Below are positions 35,621-51,557 of a DNA stretch of 64,000 bases, piece after piece; positions within the stretch are counted from its first letter, which is position 1; each line of letters begins with the position of its first letter. This stretch comes from Glebionis coronaria (lineage: Eukaryota > Streptophyta > Magnoliopsida > Asterales > Asteraceae): contig CM046875.1 of NCBI GenBank assembly GCA_025667525.1, positions 117,666,340-117,730,339 on the forward strand, read 5' to 3'. A program made the translations under genes and the position numbers. The notes under the pieces were generated by a model. The model was given only the letters and a program-made list of their open reading frames with translations, was not told where the DNA came from and ran no database searches.

Positions 35621-36631
35621 TATCTTATATATCAAGTTAAATATGCATTTATGAATAATTATGCAGCTTTCTTTTGATAACATAAGATGTTACTAAGAAT
35701 ACAATTTATGGAACGTGACGGTATAAAGTAATACCAAATTTTTGGTCTATGGAACAAGGCTTCATTTAAGATTTAAGAGAACTTCAAATGGTATTTTTTT
35801 TTCATTTCAGTTTCTGTGGTTTAGCTGTTTAGACTTTAGATATATGTTCTATTTTATTTTATAGTTAAGTGCCGAGAAATGGAGTTCGAGCTTCAAAGTT
35901 GAGCATTATTTATGTTGAAAGACTAAACGTGTAGAATTTGGTGTCTTCGTGAACAACAAGAATGTCAACCCAATTTTAGACTACTTTTAAGCCACTTGAC
36001 TCTTTCAAATGTTTTTTTTGTCACCCAAATGCAGAAAACCAAATGAAAACAACCCGTTCAGTTATGCAGACCGCTGAGAAGAACATGAAAGATAAGACAC
36101 AGCTAAATTATGACTTTTGAACCCCATTTGTTGCTTGTGGTTAAACTTACGTACCTATATGCAAGGGGAAGAAGGATATATTTTGCCCATACCGCACATC
36201 ACACTTTGTTCTTTCCCAGGAAGGGCAACTTTGCACTATTTGTGAGCTTGCAGTGGTTGGATCACATGCGTCAGGTTTCCTATGTTCTCCAACGCACATA
36301 AGATAATTCAGAAAGTTCTGATGACCATCTTGCAAACGCACTTCATTAGGTAATCCTATTTCTCTTTTGTTTCGTTTTTAATGGATTTTTAACGGTATGT
36401 ATGGCTATGTTGGTTTATATTTTTTTTATTGTACATTGGTCTTATCGCCATAATGCTATTTAATATCTCTAATTTTCAATCTCAAAACTAAACAAGTCTC
36501 ATTTAGGTATCATCTCCTGGACTTATTAATGAGAGATCATGGTTTTGTTGGTTTTTGTGTACAAGGCCTCAGTGGAGTACAATTCTTTGGTGTAGAAGTA
36601 ATATATCAAAGAGCTCTATTGAGGGTCGGGT

Positions 36632-36721
36632 AAACGTGTGATGTTACTTGGTCACAGCAAGGGTGAGATCGATGCTTCAGCTGCTTTATCTATTTATTGG
36701 AGTGATAATGGCGGCAAGCAA
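36632..36721 (+). pseudogene. Captured alpha/beta-hydrolase fragment (GHSKG elbow)
   Basis: The plus strand reads KRVMLLGHSKGEIDASAALS then IYWSDNGGK. GHSKG is the nucleophile elbow of a plant alpha/beta-hydrolase (lipase-like) family, and the following helix matches the remembered pattern GGVDAAAALSIYW. The glycine after GHSKG is changed to Glu. It seems a different family from the EMB8-like piece. About 30 codons; no other catalytic residue. Confidence 0.6.
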
Positions 36722-38040
36722 TGTTCATATCATAAATTTATACAGTAATAGAAATCAGCCTAAGCAATCTGATTATAAATCCGGAATACATGTGACTAAA
36801 AAGGTGTTTTATTCAGTTTTAGACTTGGATCTCTAAAAATATACCTTTTTGTTTCAGATGATATAATAGTTGATGGTGACCTGCTTGGTGCGTCCTTGGG
36901 CAAACACACAGCAAGTGTTGTATAAACGATTATTATTGAGTTCAGGTACTGATCCACCTACTATTGTGATGCTGTAGTAAAAAGCAAGTTCTGATAACAT
37001 CAAAAATGACGGGAGCCATGTTTATCCTTGAAATCTTCAGAAAATTTTGTGAATTTATCGCTCGAGCAAGGGCAACTCCACATTTTCTAACCACAAAATG
37101 AATGGCACATCACATCTTTCAGATCATTATCATGATACAACAGTATGTGTCATCGTTAATCGTTCAGAGGTAACGTACTCATCAATGATTCAGGTAAATA
37201 CTTTTAGCAAATTATTCGAATATGCTTGAGATGCAGTTTCGGCCCTTTATTCTTCGGAATACAAGTCGACTTGTGTTATATTCTAATTTAAACGGGTGAA
37301 ATTCAACTGTATCTAGATGCTTACAAGTGCAACCTCCAAGTTTACTTCATTAAATAAACGAATGTATGTATTTACATAAATTAACATTTATTCAAAAAAG
37401 GTTGCACATTGGGTGCGTTTGGTAATGGGTCAAACTACAATAACCAAGTTATATTCCACTCTTTTAGAATTAAGGAGGTATATATGAGACACCAACTGCT
37501 TCTACGAATTCTTTTACTCCATCTCCTCGCCGTGAATCCCAAATTTGGTTTCGAGCATCTACCTCTAATACTTCTATTTCAAGTGTAGCACAATTTACAA
37601 AATTGTATTTGCTTTTAAGTATATTGATGAGTTATGCCATACCTCAGATCTTTGTAAAGCGTCTTCCGTCCTATAAATCGGGTCCCTTGGATTTGATAAG
37701 AGAAGAAAATTAACAAGAGAAAAATATATCCTTAGGTTTGATAATTGATATGCTGTTTGCATATAATGGTTTTTCTTGAAAATGTTAATCCTAAAAATCA
37801 GTCCCTTTTGGTTAGCCCCTTTTGCTTATCCTACGTTCGTACTTTGTCGAGGAGAATGTTGCAGTTATTTTAGAAATCTCAAAAATGAGATTTTATGCAT
37901 TTATTTCTGAATAAATGTCGTGTATCATGTGGAATAGTGCAATAGATATCTTTGTTTTGTAGGAATATTAACTACAGTAATAATTATGATGTGATCCACT
38001 CACAACTCACAGATGAGTACCTTTTTAATCTTTTGGGCAG
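36722..38040. other. Helitron interior, no recognised gene
   Basis: AT-rich with degraded exon-like stretches. Nothing identifiable. Confidence 0.4.
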
Positions 38041-38109
38041 GTTAACAGTGAATGCAATAAAGCTGAGCAATGGTTGCATGAGAAATCCCATTTGCAGGAC
38101 TCAATACCC
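38041..38109 (+). pseudogene. Captured HSP70/HSP110-type exon fragment
   Basis: After a TTGGGCAG acceptor the frame reads VNSECNKAEQWLHEKSHLQD then SIP. The pattern ECxKAExWLxEKxxxQDxxP is that of the C-terminal helical part of plant HSP70-14/15 (HSP110-like) chaperones. Only 23 codons; assignment from memory. Confidence 0.55.
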
Positions 38110-39883
38110 TAACATTCAGATCCTATACTCTTGTCAAGTGAAACAAATAAAAGAGCTGAGGTCCTTGAAATGTAAGGATCATACAATTATTTTATACCGG
38201 TTCAAATGGGTAAAGAACACATTAAGTTAGATAAAAAAAATGGATCAAATAGCACGAAGATGACGTTGGCACACTTTTTTTCCAGCGCAAAATTTTTCTA
38301 ATTAATTACCTGTACGAGTTCCGTTCTAATTGTATCTTCTTATATCCATTTTGACTTTCGTCATGTCCACTCATGTGCATGCATATGGTGAATCTGGTGA
38401 ACCAGCATATATTATATCATATATAGCCTTAGCCTAACAGTGAAGCGAGAGGTGCAAGATACATCAGTGTTGTGAAAGTTTCACAAAAAGAGAGAGGGAG
38501 AGCGAGAGAGAACATTTGCCCATTCATAAAGGACCTCAACAAGTCCAAACTACTCTCGAGCATACTTCTTCGGCTCAATATGCATTCCAAAAAAGAAAAT
38601 GCTCTTTTTTATGTGATGGAAGTAGAGGTTAACGAGATAATACTAACCTGTTATAACAAAGGATGTTGTAACTATTCATTTATGTGCTATTATCAGATTT
38701 AATCTTTACAATTTCATACACTGTTTGAAATTACCAACCTGTTTTTATTTGTCTGGAATATCATCTGAATGTTTTAAACTAATCCTGACTTCTTTTTTCT
38801 TTCATTGACATGGTTCAGGATCCCAAAATTGTGTTACCTTTATATGTAGTAGCGATCCACTAGATGATGACGTCATTGTGTGGTTGAAATATTGATCATG
38901 GCTTTCACAGGTATGCACTTCTCTATAATTTCCAAGACAGTCTCGCCTTTGTTTATTTAAAGAATATCAAACTTTATAAGCAAACAAGGAACCTTGCCCT
39001 TGCAAGTCAAACTATATTGTTATATGGGCCTGCCGGTTAGTTTTTAGCGTTATTGATGTTTGTGTGTTCTAAGAAAGATCTTTCATCTTTTGATAAACTA
39101 TTATTGTAGTCTTTGAAAAGATCTATATTAGAAACAACTTTGGTTGGGTGACTGTCTCTGATTCAACCCCAACCACAAACAAAAGGTATTTACTTGAATA
39201 CCAATGATAACTTTCATTTTGCTTATACTCGAATGAGAAATATCTATATCTAAATTTTGGGGACATGATGCTCCTGGTTCTGATGTTACAGAAAACCCCT
39301 ATAGAATTTTAAAATACAATCAGCAAGCAGAAGTGTTTTTTCTTTTAGTAAGCTATGGCACTTACTTTTGCAGCTCTGCTCAGGCACACAAGCAGTTGGC
39401 CTTTTTAATGAAAAGCTTTTTGTACATACCATATAGAAGGTATCGTGCATTATTATATTCTTTCCTGGTCCATTAGACTATTTTTGCATAAACGGACAAC
39501 AGTCTTATAGTTTTGTACCTTATAGATGTTGAGAGGTTTTTAGGAAGATCACAAAGGATTAATAACCTATTATAGAAAACATTGAAAAAACTATCTGGAC
39601 CAATACTAATTCTAGGTTCATAAGTTGCCGACTTTGATAAGTTTTACAATGTAGTAGATGATAGGGTTACTATTGCGTTCCCGTATACTATTGACATCTG
39701 ACCTCCTGAAGAGGAAAACTATATCGTCAATTAGAAGAACCAATTGCAAGAGGATATGAAGATGATCCAGTTTCAGAATAACAGAAATCATATTAGTAAA
39801 GTGCTTGCATCTAATGATCTTGATTGGAATGTGTTTTTCGCAACTTTCCCATATCAGTTTGATTTTATATATTATCCAATTAG
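38110..39883. other. Helitron interior, no recognised gene
   Basis: Includes the second copy of a 70-bp repeat (about 38360-38430, partner at 29497). The rest is AT-rich and non-coding. Confidence 0.4.
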
Positions 39884-39945
39884 GATTTAAGTACAAGGAG
39901 CTTGAGTCCCTAGAAAAGAAACTTGATACATCTCTCAAGCATCGT
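39884..39945 (+). pseudogene. Captured MADS-box K-domain fragment (SEP-like)
   Basis: After an AATTAG acceptor the frame reads GFKYKELESLEKKLDTSLKH. This corresponds to the K-domain helix (KELESLExQLDxSLK) of SEPALLATA-like MADS transcription factors, which mediates tetramer formation. Only about 20 codons; the DNA-binding MADS domain is absent. Similarity stops after LKH. Confidence 0.55.
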
Positions 39946-42900
39946 TCTCGGTCCAGTCCATGTTTTGGAGAGTGCTCAACCCTTCCTATGTTCTTTATTC
40001 TCATGATTTATACTAAAGGAGAATTTTAGTTTTGTTTTTTTTATTTTTTGTGAAGGTGGTAAATCAGAGTTTATGGCAGGGTGAGGCTATAACTGAATCT
40101 TAGGACAATTTCCCCCTTAAAGTTCCAGTTCCAGTTATGACGGGCAAATGATCAAGCAGTTATCTTGCTACAGAATGTGCTATTAAGTTGTTACCCCGAA
40201 AAATTCTTCATTTTATGTCCAAGGTAGCATTTTATCTTGCTAACACTCAGGGTAGAGTACCATTTTTCCCCACAGATAAAGTTTAAGTTTATAGAAAAAA
40301 GAAATACTTATATTAGATTTACGATAAACTGTGCACCATGCTAAAACATGACTTAATACGATCACCGATGTAATGTCTGCTGTTGAATTACAGGATGTGG
40401 TGCAAGCATTTTATGTTTTTATTTTGGAGAGGGGGCACAATTTTGGATAATGTGGTGTCTGTACATTTTGTAGGCTATCATCAGCAACACCTTTAACATT
40501 GATCTTGGTGATGGATAATGGACACGTTGCTGAGGTCATTTTCCAATATATGTGTTGAAAATCATGCACACAAATCAGCAACAAACAAACGCCCGCCGCA
40601 ATGCACGAGTTTATTTCCATCTTCTGCTGCAGAAGGTGTGTTCGGTTACTGTTAAAACATATGCCAAACACCCCTTCTGCTGCAAAACGAGTGTTTGGTT
40701 GCTGTTATTACAGTATCCAAACACCCTTCTGCCGCAAAAGGGTAAATGATATACGACTTCTCAGCCTGTTAGTATGTTTAGAGATTGGAGTGTCAAATCA
40801 GCCTATAAGAATATACACAACATAAATGATATGGTGTGTTTTTATTCATGTAGCTTGATTATTGTGAATTTGCTTTGGACAATTAACAACTGGTGTATTT
40901 TTTTCCAGGGGAAGTATGACAGACAAGTAGACATCAGGGAGGACTTGGTATTCTAGCGGCCGCATTGGATTGATGGATGGAAGAGAAAACGACTTTTTTC
41001 ATCCATTAGATTTGAAATCATGTATAAGACTTAGATATCAGATTATCACTTATTCCACAAGTTAAAAACTAATGGTATTTCTTAACCTACTATAGTGGCT
41101 GTTAGTATCTAGAACGGAGATGGTGCTATTTTGGAATACCGATTTCAAAAGTCTATTTTTTAAGTCAATCTTTTCCACCCAGATAATTCCTAAATAGTTT
41201 ATATTTTATAGATAAAGAAAATGAACAATACCTTTTTGTATGTAAATCCCTAACCATGAGGTCACTGGTTGCATGAAGTTCAGTCAAGGGTAGCTTTGCA
41301 GATATTTAAACAGGCTGTGTCGGGTTGTATTGACACGACATTCTTTTTAATTTATCTTGATATTTTGGTTTTAACTTTTCATATAGGTTTAGATTTTAGA
41401 TGAAAGTTCTCTTATCCTTTAAAAGACATATTAAACTCCCTCCATGTACCGAGTCTTTCAAGTCGCCATAAGAAAGTGTAAAAGCCAACTAATATATTTT
41501 ATAAAACCACCTGTAGACGTGTGTAGGTATCTATCTGCTCAACATGGTAGGTCTGAGCCAAACGATTTTTTTATATGTTACCGTGATATCTGTAGTCATT
41601 TTCCAATATTCAACCACGGAGGACTTATATGACTGGGCATCATATTGGTATTTAAGGTATGTGACACATTCAATTAAATATTGATGTCTTGTATGTCATG
41701 AGCCATTAATTTGCCATCTACTTGGACAGTGAAGCAGTGGACACATAAAGACAAATTGTAAAATCATAACTGGCCTCAAGGCGCAAAGCCTGCACTTAAG
41801 AAGTTGGTTCATCGGTGACACAAAAAAATTTCAAGATCATATCTTTGTTTGTTTATAAGCATTCAAGTCTGTGGAATGGGGTCATCACAATGTCAATGTC
41901 AGTATCACAAATTAGATGCTATTAATATGCAATCTTTATAGCACTCCTGATGTGTAGGTGTTATTATTTCTCACATTTCCACCTTAAAATTATAATGAAA
42001 CAACTAAAGTGCAGATTGACCCGGATTTTTGAATTTGACCCTTTTGACCCTGTTTTGTTTGGACCGATCTGTTTGAACCCTTTACCCGAAATCTATATAT
42101 GGATGTCAATATGTCATTAAGTGAAAAGCTGATCATGTTTGCTGTAGCACTTTATCATAAGTGGAAATTTTGAAGGCCACGTCACATGCGTTGTGTTGTT
42201 TTTGGATTTCGGTTCTATGAAAGTAGTGTTTCATGTATCTAATAATGTATGCTTTAATCATATTAGTGAATAAATAGGCCCAAGTTCTCATGTTAGAATG
42301 ATTAAAACCTCCTGGGACTTACGTATTATTCATCTACTATATATATATAGTGGTAAAACCCTAGATAACCTAAACTCACAAACCGGGATTGAGCCTATTT
42401 ATTCACTAATAAATCAAACATGTCGTTAGTGACTTTGGTTTTGCCAACTGTTTTTTAAATCGAACAAGTAAATGAGTAATTTATCACCACTAATTTTAAT
42501 GTTTCGAGTGTCTAGATAAAGTTGTGGTTGTAATGGAGAAAAATTTACGAGGCTCACAAAATCATAGGATATTATGAAGAGTGACTCAATTAGAAGAAGA
42601 AAACGTGTACTCGAGTAATAATGTTACCAATTTGGCTATGTAAAACCATATATATTCCGTCATATGTCCAACTGGAATACCATGTATCTTTGTAAAGTGT
42701 AAGCACACATAGTCACATGGTGATCGATATTTCTAATATCTAAGGCTGCATGCAGCGGTATCGATCGAGGCTTGGTCGACCGATTTCAAACTCAGTCGAC
42801 CGACTTCGAATACGATCAACCCCGTTACAAAGACCGAGTCGAGTCGGTTGAGCTTTCAAAGTCGTTCGAACGTACGAACCATTTGGGCAGTCGGTCTTCT

Positions 42901-43715
42901 CTTTCTTTTTTTAAAATTTTTTTTTTGATTTTTTTAGATTATATTATATTAGTTTTAAGTAGATAAAATTTATAATAAATTTCTAAATTTTAATATATTG
43001 AGCTTTGTTTAATTCTTTACAACATATATTAATTTGACTATTTTTAAAATTAATTTTAGTTAATGCGTTTTACCCTTTTATTTCGAAAAAATATTTTTTA
43101 ATTTTTATTATTAATATTTTAATAATAATATTGTTCTAATTTTGTTTTTATGTCATTTGAAACAAGTAAGGTGTTCACTTTTTAACTTCTTAAAAAAAGC
43201 CAATTTTAAGATTATTTTCTGCATATGAAAAAGTAAACCATGTCATGTCCATTCTATATAAGAACAATGATCTAGAAATCTAAACAGACTACAAAATCAA
43301 TATATATAGTTAGTCATGGCTTAAAATTTAATATAACGCTTATCATATATTATAATCCATTAAATTATATATTGCAAGCATGTTTTTCGATCTTTTCTCA
43401 TGTTAATCAAGAAAACCCCATAAGATCATTACTAATGGGTGAGAGTTCTTCAAAAAGGAAGAATTAATGTTAATGACTGAATACTTTAGCGTAAACTATA
43501 ACTCATATACTAAAGATTAAATGACAAACTAAAAAAAACACTAAATAAAATAAAAATGCAATTCACACATTAATTATAAATATTCAGATTTTTTAACAAA
43601 AAAATGAACAAGATTAAAAAAATAAAAAAAACACAAAAAAATTTAAAAATTAAATATAAAAATTATTAAAACGCACTATCCTTAAAAAACACTCCGGAAC
43701 AACAACAAAAACGAC
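39946..43715. other. Helitron 3' interior, no recognised gene
   Basis: At 40471-40540 one frame contains LTLILVMDNGHVAEV, weakly like the C-terminal end of an ABC transporter nucleotide-binding domain. At 40605-40740 a pair of similar segments (CAAACACC.CTTCTGC and relatives) looks like a MITE remnant. 42770-42900 is rich in TCGACCGA words. The remainder is AT-rich. Confidence 0.4.
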
Positions 43716-45320
<1,605 letters not shown>

Positions 45321-45323
45321 GAT

Positions 45324-45335
45324 TGGTATCAGAGC
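45324..45335 (+). other. Primer-binding site, initiator tRNA-Met
   Basis: TGGTATCAGAGC, complementary to the 3' end of plant initiator tRNA-Met, begins 3 nt after the LTR end. Confidence 0.92.
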
Positions 45336-48300
45336 GATGGTTATAGGGAACTAAGTCGTTTTTCAAAACTTAGTCTATAACCGAAAGTTCAAATATTTCA
45401 TGTTTAAAGTGTCAAACACAGAATCTGCCATTGTTGTACGATATCTGCGCGGGTAACTCTCTAATCCTTATTATTTATTTTTAATCATCATAGTATTTCT
45501 TCTCCTGATTACATGTTAAAATATTACCTTACCCTAATGACGATAATTACTATGTCTTTTCAAAACCTTTGTGCTTCATGAATTATCATTGGATATTACT
45601 TGATTACATATGCTCTTGCTGCATATCTTGAATTCTTGTTTTTGTGAACTGCTCTTGTTACAATGATTTTATATTGTTATGACGTTACATACTTGAATTC
45701 GGAGCGAGTATGCTGCCGACTTTTCATACTCACTTTACTGAGTACTATTGCTATCTTGTTTATGCGTGATACGACTGACCTCATATACTCGTTCGTTTTG
45801 AACCGCTTATTTTTCTTGACTCACTGTTACATGTTATGTGTATTCTCGCGATACCATTGTTTGGGATTAAGTAAGTGTTGATTTCAATGAAACTTCTGAT
45901 TTTCATTCTACTACCGTGCGTGTTACTTTCATTGTTAAACCTCTTAAAGCTATCTATTTAGATATCCAAATTGTTTTCCGACCATTCGTAATTGAATGTC
46001 TAGTCTATAGACCATTGTGTAGCTCAACGTGTCTCCGAAAAAGACTAAAGGACATCGTGCGAGTCACACATCTCTAAGCATTCGTTGAGTCTGTGTTAAA
46101 TAATATCAAGGGTTTTCATAACCTTGATTTACCTTTACGTCGTCGTTTTACACGACACTCGTATAACGATTAAATATTGTTTCATTGACCATTCTACGTT
46201 TCGATTTCGAATTACAACGTTCGTTTGTATCTTGAAAACATCATCGCTATCTTGTAATTCATCCTCTATTATGCGACGATTGTTTGGAATACGATTATAC
46301 TTCTATAAACTTGTATCCTCCCTTTTCATTTAACCTCCTCGCTCCAGGAGTGTGACCCGTTAATCTTCCAATTCTTTCTCGATATGTTTTGTGATTTTGG
46401 AAAAAAATCACACTACCAAGAGACCTTCTTGCATTGCATCTCGAAATCTAAGACACGGATGTCATGCGTCGTTTTTGAATTCTTAGTTTATCGTTGGCAT
46501 TCTTGAACCATTTCTATACTGTGTTTTCTTTACATGATTAATTACGCAATTTATTCTTTTTCGTCTTTATGGAATCCACAAGTCTTGTGTATACATTAAT
46601 TCTGGATTATTATGAAATTTGGATTTAATTTCAAACTGTGTCAAAAAATATACTTTGTACAGAAACTTTACAGGAAATTTATCAGTGTCGAGAAAATATT
46701 TTTATAACTTTAGACATAAAAATATATATTTCTACTTGTTGAGACGTCCGTTTAGGACATAATATTTTACCAGTAAACATTAAAAAAACAAGCAAGTTAT
46801 GCTCATTTGGGATTGTAAATTTTAAGAACTTATTTCTGCGTAGTTCTAAAATATCATTTTGTTGACAGATTTAAATGCAAGGGCATTTTCGTCCATTTTT
46901 GATCCGTTTCAAGTCTCTAGTAAAACTAGAAAGTTGTTCAAAACATCGTTTTACATCGAATTGCATTAGCCTTCGAGTCTTAGAATATCATTTAGTGAAT
47001 CAATTGGTTTGGTCAATCCTAAAAGGTAAAAGTTTACTAAAAAGTCAAAGCTGGTAGAAATTTTGAAATAGGGTTTTTAGGCGTTTTTGAGTTCGTGTGA
47101 GCTCGTAAAACTTTAACTAATGATATTTTACAACCATGAAACAATGATTGCGATTGAAAACGTTAAAATAGTGCATATTTATGTCAAATAAATAACGATG
47201 TGCACACATATGGATTCCTCTATCTTTCTTTTATATATGACGTAATTGTCATTCTAAATTGTCTTTCTTTGCTTCTATCGTACCACTGCTTTGGACCGAG
47301 GTTGAAGTTCTTATTTTCATCATTCGTTATCCTTCTTGACACGGGACTTTTGACGATTCCGGCTAAACCTCTCGAAACCCTATTACTTTGTAACCCTTTC
47401 ATTGATTGTATTGAACTACTCATTATTCTCTCTTGTAACCCACTCGCTACTTTATAAACTATTATCACATTACCATATAAACTGAAACTTGTCTTGTTTG
47501 CGAATCATTTCACAAAAGGTTTCATTTGGGCTTTCTTAAATAATTGAATGCTATCTTATAAAATTAATTTATATTAATTTTACGATGTAGTTTTCAAATT
47601 GTTCAACAATTGGTCTTATAAAGAACCCTTGTAACCAAAAAAATTAAAAAAAATTAATAAAAAAAAATTAAAAAAAATTGTTGAATTAAATATCTAGCCA
47701 GTAACTTATTGGCGAAAAGTTTCATAAAATATTTTGATTCATGTTTTTACAAATGGCATTATATACATATTATAAATAATATGACCTGTAATACTGATTG
47801 GACGAAGCTGAGCATCGCATTGCTAGTCCTAAATTATGCATGGCTTGATCACCTATGCTTAATTTAGAAGAAGCCATGCAACGCCAAATAGTAGTCTCCT
47901 TAAATATTTGGCCAAGAACCAACTTTTTCCTTGTGTTTCTTAAAAAGCTAGATAAAATAAAGTTTGAAAACTTTTACATATTATGCGAGTAACACCAGTT
48001 CTCAACATACACATATGAATCCTTATCTTTTCTTGAACAAAGTACATGCCTCAAGCACATATTTCTTTACTCAACGATCTTTGTTTTACTTGTTACCTCA
48101 TCTTCCTTCGTGACATAATTCTCGTTACCACTTGTCTAATTTCTTACCATTGATACCAGGCTTGAAAGTTTCAATGTTGTTATGCTTCTACATCGATCGA
48201 CCTTCTCTACCTATTTTGGTAGACCTTCGAAACATCTCCGGACGCGAATAATGATTTATTACTAGATATGGATAATAATTTCCTATATCTGTCATGATGT

Positions 48301-49576
48301 GTGTCAGACCTTATTGTTTAGAATTTCATTCGTGTGAACCACGTATTGATTTCGCCTCTCATTGCTAATGTTGTTCATACTACTGGAATTACTCCCAAGT
48401 GACTCCTTAAGAATTTTTTGTGGTTCGAAAATTTATTGTGTGGCTTTTCTCTTTCGATCATGTATCGAACACCGAGAACTTAATAAGCCGTTGTTGGTGA
48501 CGCCAACCACACTCTTGAATTAACCATTTGCTAAATATTTTGTTTCTTATTGTCCTTACCATCGAAGCATCTATTCTATCATGCTCATTAAGAAATTGGT
48601 ACAATTTTATTTTACTCCCTTATGCTATTGCTTGTACACTAATTATGGGTTATTATTAGTTTCATACTCAAATGCTATTTTGTCACCTTTTGAAAATCCG
48701 AACATGTCACATGTTTATCGTTTGATACCTTAATCACCTACTTGTATTTTTAAAAATTGTTACAAATTCTTAAGAACGTTTTATCAAATGTTTAAATTAC
48801 CAAAATATCAGTTTCAAGTTTAATGTTGGATCTACACATCCTCTTTGGTAGATTTATAACTAGTGTTTAAAAGGATGTCAAGTTTTATCTTTTAAAGTAT
48901 TTGATTGTATCATACATTATTTTTATTCTAATGAAATTATCGATTTAAATTATAATTTCTAACAACGATTCTAAATAATTTAGAATTTGATTTTTTTCTA
49001 ATGGTAACGATAAACCTGAGTTTTTTTAATAATTTCATACTGTCATGTAAAAGCTCTTAAACTGATTGAGATGATTATTTGAATTGAGTTACTTTTACTT
49101 TGAAATTCTTATCAAGAAAATACTTAAGCTAAATTTGAAAGTAATACCAAATCCTAGACAAATAATTGTGACAACTTGTAATCCAAATGTCTATATGTAA
49201 TTCATTTTTCCCGTCTATTTCGCTTGTAACTAGATTCTTACATTTTAAGATTATCATGTTTTACAGTTTTCACGATTTGTGATTCCTTGTTGATTCACAA
49301 TCTTGATTCATTTTAGCGCACTTTGTCCGTTTAAGCGTTTCATGTGTTCATTCTATCTTCTGATATTTCTCTGTACTGAAAGGTCATTATTCAAATCCGA
49401 GTTTGAAAATTTATTCGAAAAAGAGTTAAGCAACTGAAGCATAGTGATTTTTAATTGTTAAAGTTCGCCGTGGTGCAGCAATTACCTGGGACGTAATAAA
49501 TTTGTTCTACACTTTGTACCTCCTCTTGTTGAATCTTCTACTATTTCAAGGAAAACTCTGAGGGACCAGAGTTCTT

Positions 49577-49590
49577 TTAGGAGGGAAGAC
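49577..49590 (+). other. Polypurine tract
   Basis: TTAGGAGGGAAGAC lies directly before the TGTAAG start of the last LTR and would prime plus-strand synthesis. Confidence 0.8.
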
Positions 49591-51220
49591 TGTAAGAATC
49601 CGTACTTTCCCATTATTATTTTATTCTTTTATTCGTGCTTCTTGAATTTTTCAACGTATTACGTTTTCTTATACTTTTGTACGCAAATCCTGAGATCTCG
49701 AGAATTTTAATTAAATTATATTTTAATTATTCTTCTGATCATTGATAATATTTTATTCGAAATTATTAAAAAAAAATTAATTATTTTTATTTTTTTCATA
49801 TTTATTTAGTGTAGTAACCCGAAATTTAAAATCAATATTTAGACCGAGGTTTAATCTTATTTATAGTATCCGGATTAATATTTATTATTTGACTTTTATT
49901 TTTCATATTCGTTCGACGAATAATATTGAATTCTCGACTAACCGGCAAAGTTATGGCTTTAATGTACCGAATACTTGTCATTTATTATTTATCGGCATCT
50001 ATGCCCGTCATCGACGGTAAATATTCTCGTCATGACATAAAAATATTTTTTTTATTGTCGTCATTTTAATTTATTGTTTTACGAACATTCTTCGTAAATT
50101 TGTGATAAACCTTTAAGTGTCATTCGTTTATATGACGCGTTAACTTTTATTAAATAATAAGCCCTCTTTTATATATCTAAATATTAAAGTTCTCCAAATG
50201 TCAATGCTTTTATTTTATATTGAGCGTTTATTGTTCGTGTTAAACGCGTATCTTTTAAATCATGTAACTTTAAAAATATCGGACCTCGATAATACCTGCT
50301 TTTCATATTGTAGACAAAAGTTAAAAAAAAAAAATTAAAAATGCATGTCATACGTGGCTATAAGATGAGTATATGATTCATCTAACTGCAACGTGTCAAA
50401 ACAAAACGTTACAAACAATGTATAAAGCATATACATATCATTTAAGGTGCAAAGAAAATCTTTTAACTTATTTTCTTGAAAAGAAAAGAAAAAAAACAAG
50501 TTGAGGATTATAAGTGTATGTGTGGATCATGAAAAATAAACTTGAGTTGGTCTACTTACAATAATTAGGTATGATTTTTTATTTGATTCTTATCTTAATT
50601 ACATGATCACCTTCGTTCTTTTAATGACACTAATATGATAATCTTTTTATTTTATGTCAATGGTATATATCCATTGTCTAATTTATATGTTTAGTTCGAA
50701 TAAAAAAAGTCTGAAGTGAATTTAGAGAGACATGAAATTTAACAATAGTGAGATAACTATTCCTAAAATGATTAACCGCATTAGTATATATAGACAGTGA
50801 TATTTAAATACAAGAAATATGATTAAAAATATGTTTTGTAGATACACTTCATAATCTACTTAGTTATTGCGTTTTCAAAATGTAAAGTAAATTAATAGAA
50901 GAATTTGATTAGTCTTGTATTTAGTTTGGTTTTTATTCTTCCAATTCAAAGGCTTACAATTTACAAAAGTTTTTATAACACAAACTATATTCTGATTAAA
51001 AATAATAATAATAATAATAAATTATTTTTATTTCACGTTATGTGTTCATTTGGAACTGGCCATATGGTTTATCAGTCTAGCCAAGAAATATAATTTGTTT
51101 GTTTCAACCAAAATGTGTCAAACACAAATTTGACTATAATAACAAAAGAAAATCATATATGTGTCTTTGAGTCATAAAGGCTAATATAATTTATAAAATA
51201 TCAATTGATGATTACTTAAT

Positions 51221-51281
<61 letters not shown>

Positions 51282-51557
51282 TGGTAATATTTTATGAGCA
51301 GAAAATAATAGTGGTGGTATGTATAATTTTACATAAAAATTCATTTTGAAATATAATATTTAAATTTGTTTATATAATAAGCTTTATGAGACTTATATTT
51401 TGGACGAACAAGTAACTATTAACTAATAACAGACCATGGATTATAAAATACAAGGTCGTAATATAATTACGTCAATATTTACTTATTATTAGGAATCAAT
51501 AATCATGTAGGTTGATGATTCCACCAAGCTCCTATGTTTACTTCTAGCGATGATTGG
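49591..51557 (+). repeat. Last LTR, left part
   Basis: 1967 bp from TGTAAGAATCC to the ATTGG target of Athila copy 2; the remainder is at 62602-63586, total about 2952 bp. The TA tract at about 51233-51279 is the undisturbed equivalent of the Helitron site. Confidence 0.93.

Larger units (their letters stand above)
45321..49590 (+). other. Non-coding internal region of the large-LTR element
   Basis: 4270 bp between primer-binding site and polypurine tract. Only short open frames, none similar to gag or pol. Bases 47591-49346 are duplicated at 25460-27196. With LTRs of about 2.95 kb, this fits a LARD-like non-autonomous element that borrows proteins in trans. Confidence 0.85.

Noticed and set aside
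40471..40540. ABC transporter fragment
   Set aside because: Only about 15 residues of weak similarity (LILVMDNGHVAEV); not enough for a gene call.
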